Origin: Nitrosospira sp. Nsp14
GTDB taxonomy: Bacteria; Pseudomonadota; Gammaproteobacteria; Burkholderiales; Nitrosomonadaceae
Length of the DNA stretch: 34,211 nt
Reading direction: 5' to 3'
Assembly: GCF_900113575.1 (NCBI RefSeq)
Contig: NZ_FOPV01000024.1
Coordinates: forward strand, 1-34,211
Position 1 is the first letter of the stretch; the number at the start of each line of letters is the position of its first letter. This document shows, piece by piece, positions 32,030 through 34,211 of this stretch. The notes beneath the pieces were generated by a model that had not been told where the DNA came from, ran no database searches, and was given only the letters and a program-made list of their open reading frames with translations. The position numbers were made by a program, and so were the translations under genes.

Positions 32030-32644
32030 TTACCGATCAGGTTTGCTTAGCGTAGGGTAGCCTTCAACGTAAATCCAGTCGGTGTTTTTTGCTGGCATGT
32101 GACAGGGGAGACATTCAGTACGGTAGTTAGTGGTTACGCTTCGGTTTGAGCTGTCAGTTTTTATGAGTGCCCAACCCCATCCATCGCCCCAGACAGGATT
32201 GTTGGCAAAGCGGGCTTTGGTATCCTTGATCATTACAAACCATTGCTTGACGTCCCCTGTCGCATGGCTGACATTTTTGCCCGTAGTGTATGCGCCTGCG
32301 GTCGACGAACGCAATTCCTTGACCAAGGTGGCGCCGTCCGGAAATTTCCCGGTTTTACGATAGGCCTTCGCCGTTTCCGGTTCCGTGTAGACATCGTGAA
32401 AACCGCTGGCCTCGCCTTCCGGTACAAACAAGGAACCCAAATGGGTCATGGACAGCCGAAAATCATCGGGCAGCCGGATGTTGCCTGACTTGTCGACATA
32501 TAAGGAAAAATTCCCTTTGTCGGCCACCGCTGTTCCAGCATGTACCAGCAACGCCATCGTAAAAAAAACTGCCGACAACAGAACAGTGACGGGTTCATTC
32601 CGATACAAATACGTCCCGTTTGCATTCCCTATCAAGCGTTTCAT
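32030..32644 (-). CDS. Cytochrome P460
   Basis: The ATG at 32644 is chosen because GGAGG lies ~8 bases upstream and it begins a signal peptide (VTVLLSAVFFTMALLVHAGTAVA); the longer open frame lacks both. The 204-residue periplasmic cytochrome has one heme motif near its C-terminus (CLPCH, in TECLPCHMPAKNTDWIYVEGYPTL), and the P460-fold segments HDVYTEPETAKAYRKTGKFPDGATLVKEL and WGWALIK. Cytochrome P460 of ammonia oxidisers converts hydroxylamine to N2O or nitrite and has a lysine cross-linked to heme. The lysine-rich AYRKTGKFPDG region is the probable site, not proven here. It starts one base after the stop of a related broken gene. Confidence 0.9.
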   Translation of the reverse strand: MKRLIGNANGTYLYRNEPVTVLLSAVFFTMALLVHAGTAVADKGNFSLYVDKSGNIRLPDDFRLSMTHLGSLFVPEGEASGFHDVYTEPETAKAYRKTGKFPDGATLVKELRSSTAGAYTTGKNVSHATGDVKQWFVMIKDTKARFANNPVWGDGWGWALIKTDSSNRSVTTNYRTECLPCHMPAKNTDWIYVEGYPTLSKPDR

Positions 32645-32645
32645 T

Positions 32646-33237
32646 TTATTTGCCTCCGACGGCATTCTCCGGGTTCCCCTTTCCGGCACGAAGAACAGAA
32701 TAATATTGAGTGAATACAAAGTCATCCTGGGCGGATGCCTCGTGGCAACTATTGCAGTTCGCCGATGGCTGCGCATCGGCGGTCTTTTTTACTGATTTGT
32801 GGTCCTCGGTACTGAAACTGAAGTAAGCCCAGTTGCCGGGCTCATTGGGAAATTCGCGCTTGCTTTTTCTTGTCGCTTCCAAACCTATGAAGTCCCCATG
32901 AAATAGCCCTTTCCGCTTACTGCGGTCTTGCTGCCGACACTGGCCATCTCCTTGATAAGAATAGTACCGTCCCGAAATTTACCTGTTTTTTTCCAGTGTT
33001 GCCAACTCTCCGGGTCAATGTAAACGCTATGGAATTCCGGGAAGCTGGCCTTTCCGTTATTCATGTCATTCGGTGTGAGAGGTGTGCCCACGTAAATCCA
33101 CCGCGAAATCCTGTCGGACGTTCCAGCACGCTATTTTTAATAGTGAAGTACTCTTTAGCAGAAACGCTCTTAGGTATTGAAAAAGGTCCCAACGCAACCA
33201 GGATCAATAAACCGATTAAATATTTGTTAGTTCTCAT
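32646..33237 (-). pseudogene. Second cytochrome P460-family gene, broken by two frameshifts
   Basis: A strong AGGAGGAG precedes the ATG at 33237 and a signal peptide follows (KYLIGLLILVALGPF...SVSA). The frame breaks at about 33100-33106; one missing base restores WIYVGTPLTPNDMNNGKASF and PEFHSVYIDPESWQHWKKTG. It breaks again in the G-run at 32894-32897; one added G restores FMGDFIGLEATRKSKREF and then PGNWAYFSF...CNSCHEASAQDDFVFTQYYSVLRA, with heme motif CNSCH. The repaired product would be ~195 residues, the size of its neighbour. Homopolymer error in the sequence is possible for the second lesion, less so for the first. Confidence 0.85.
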
Positions 33238-33558
33238 ACCACTCCTCCTATCTGTTTTCAGATTACAAAGTGCTCGCGTCTTTGCAGCTTTCTTCGACGG
33301 CTCTTCATGAAGCAATCTGCATCGCTAACCCCATAGGCGCTCTTCGGAAATACAAGAACACGTAAGCATCATATTTGTGGACAGATGTTTTTTACCAATA
33401 CTTATTTTCTATTGGCTATTAGGAATTACTTATGGTGGGAGAAGATGTGGTGATTTGGACGGGAGAGGGCATGAGCGTCAATGGCAACCTGCCGCCCTCA
33501 AGCGCGCTGCGGAACTGGACAAGGCGGCGAGGGCAATGCCACGAGAAGTATTTTCTAA
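33238..33558 (-). other. Upstream region of the P460 pair, no supported gene
   Basis: These 321 bases contain overlapping short plus-strand frames (33377-33562 and 33432-33662) without ribosome sites or recognised families. The promoter of the P460 genes should lie here, but no clear -35/-10 pair was identified. Confidence 0.4.
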
Positions 33559-33765
33559 CTAGCTGGACGAGTCCGGGTTGTCCACAACTGGATCTCCCGG
33601 AGACGGGCCTGGATCGACTGGCCTCGGATCTATCGGCTTATTCGGATAGTATGTTGGATTAGGAAAAATGGTGAAAGCTAAAAATAGCAGCAGGCCGAAA
33701 AAGAACTGACGGAAGTAATAGGGCTTCGACAGGCCGCCGAATGTTTTTGCGATTACTGGATGCAT
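33559..33765 (-). CDS. Small membrane protein with a Pro/Asp-rich tail, unknown function
   Basis: The 68-residue product begins MHPVIAKTFGGLSKPYYFRQ, has one hydrophobic span (FFFGLLLFLAFTIF) and ends in a Pro/Asp-rich tail (RPVDPGPSPGDPVVDNPDSS). I do not recognise it. It starts six bases after the stop of the reconstructed upstream gene (33772), indicating a two-gene unit. The ribosome site is weak (AAGCA). The basic N-terminus suggests an N-in orientation with the acidic proline tail outside. Confidence 0.5.
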   Translation of the reverse strand: MHPVIAKTFGGLSKPYYFRQFFFGLLLFLAFTIFPNPTYYPNKPIDPRPVDPGPSPGDPVVDNPDSSS

Positions 33766-33771
33766 TGCTTG

Positions 33772-34013
33772 TTAACAGCTGGCCTTCATGATGGACTTCA
33801 CCAACCCAGCCCATCCACCAGAATATTTCTCCGGCGCCACGATGCGGCAAAGGTCTTGGGCCATACGCTCCATGCCCTCTTTGCTGTCGCCAAACGTGAC
33901 AACGTATCTTTGCTGTCGCCAAACGTGACAACGTATATATCCGCCACGGCTCGCAAATGCCCTATGGCCTGATTGTGGGCTGCTTCTGCTCTATCTCTAT
34001 CGGTGGTACTCAT
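33772..34013 (-). pseudogene. Small soluble protein gene interrupted by an exact 29-bp tandem duplication
   Basis: From ATG 34013 the frame reads MSTTDRDRAEAAHNQAIGHL then RAVADIYVVTFGDSK. It then enters a second copy of the same 29 bases in another phase and goes to an unrelated tail that stops at 33798. Deleting one 29-base unit lets the frame continue EGMERMAQDLCRIVAPEKYS then GGWAGLVKSIMKASC, with a TAA at 33772-33774, six bases before the next gene. The ancestral product of ~70 residues is not a family I recognise. An upstream ATG at 34046 is in frame. Because 29 is not a multiple of three, the duplication is inactivating. Confidence 0.7.
33879..33936. repeat. Perfect tandem duplication, 2 x 29 bp
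   Basis: Copy 1 is 33879-33907 and copy 2 is 33908-33936. Both begin CTTTGCTGTCGCCAAACG and are identical throughout. The absence of any divergence implies a recent event or ongoing slippage. Confidence 0.95.
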
Positions 34014-34116
34014 AACGGGCAAATTGCAATTTGCAATGTATTTCATATTTATCTAGGGGGGTATGATAGCAAGTGGCAGAAGTCCCCGGGATTGCCTTGT
34101 GAATGCCTATGTTAAG

Positions 34117-34211
34117 TGACGTCATCCCCAAAAACTAGGGCAGTTCTAAATTAGAGTAAAGTCGCATCTGGCTCCCTTATTGAAGGAGTTTGAAGCGATG
34201 AAGAGATCCCG
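34117..34211 (+). mobile_element. Left end of an IS3-family insertion sequence (runs off window)
   Basis: The sequence from about 34117 (TGACGTCATCCCCAAAAACTA) resembles the terminal inverted repeats of IS3-family elements (TG...CCCCAAAA.TAG). About 80 bases on is a transposase OrfA start: AAGGAG before ATG at 34198, coding MKRS, the usual beginning of IS3-type OrfA (MKRSRFTEEQ... in relatives). The right end and target duplication lie outside the window, so the exact boundary is approximate. Confidence 0.7.
34198..34211 (+). CDS. IS3-family transposase OrfA, first codons only
   Basis: Only ATG AAG AGA TCC and two further bases are present before the window ends. The assignment depends on the preceding IS-like terminus and ribosome site. 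Confidence 0.55.

Noticed and set aside
1-34211. CRISPR arrays, tRNA or rRNA genes
   Set aside because: No regularly spaced repeats, cloverleaf sequences or rRNA-like segments were recognised by eye. A covariance-model scan was not possible.

Overview
The window looks like a chromosomal segment of a betaproteobacterial ammonia oxidiser, most likely a Nitrosospira-type organism. This is an inference. It rests on a NAD-linked [NiFe]-hydrogenase operon of the kind known from Nitrosospira, two cytochrome P460-family genes, a multicopper oxidase, and the general codon and base use. No rRNA or tRNA gene was recognised.

Layout: (1) 1-2,000 holds a decayed zinc alcohol dehydrogenase (minus strand) and an intact GAF/HD-GYP cyclic-di-GMP phosphodiesterase. 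(2) 2,098-15,861 is one tightly packed, fully intact plus-strand operon: hypC-hypA-hypB-hypD-hypF-hypE-hoxF-hoxU-hoxY-hoxH-hoxW, then a bridging 25-codon ORF, then a large ADP-forming acyl-CoA synthetase/GNAT fusion. Most genes overlap by 4-8 bases, several with GTG or TTG starts. It encodes the complete maturation machinery (Fe(CN)2CO assembly, Ni insertion, large-subunit protease) and a cytosolic NAD+-reducing bidirectional hydrogenase (group 3d type). (3) 15,862-20,420 is a looser region: an HU pseudogene, a His-tailed periplasmic protein, crcB, a small cysteine-rich protein, a sterol-desaturase-family membrane protein and a tandem UspA protein. (4) 20,738-26,031 is a sulfide/persulfide module: a broken DUF2182 membrane protein and a persulfide-dioxygenase-like metallo-hydrolase on the minus strand, then two YeeE/YedE halves, a BigR/SqrR-like ArsR repressor, sulfide:quinone oxidoreductase and a TauE/SafE exporter on the plus strand. 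The two arms diverge from face-to-face overlapping promoters that share one perfect 16-bp palindrome. (5) 26,100-31,034 holds a Met/Gly-rich multicopper oxidase, a BON lipoprotein, a cytochrome c pseudogene, a glutaredoxin-DsbD-like fusion and a cation diffusion facilitator. (6) 31,100-34,211 is dominated by decay: a P-type ATPase tail, a LysR gene with an in-frame amber codon, a frameshifted P460-family gene next to an intact cytochrome P460, a small gene split by an exact 29-bp tandem duplication, and the left end of an IS3-type insertion sequence running off the window.

How the genes would work together: the hydrogenase would supply NADH from H2. The sulfide module would oxidise sulfide to persulfide (SQR), oxidise persulfide to sulfite (dioxygenase) and export sulfite (TauE), all under a thiol-switch repressor. 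The P460 and multicopper oxidase genes fit nitrogen-oxide and copper chemistry in an ammonia oxidiser. The contrast between the intact hydrogenase operon and the many recent lesions to its right is the most striking global feature.
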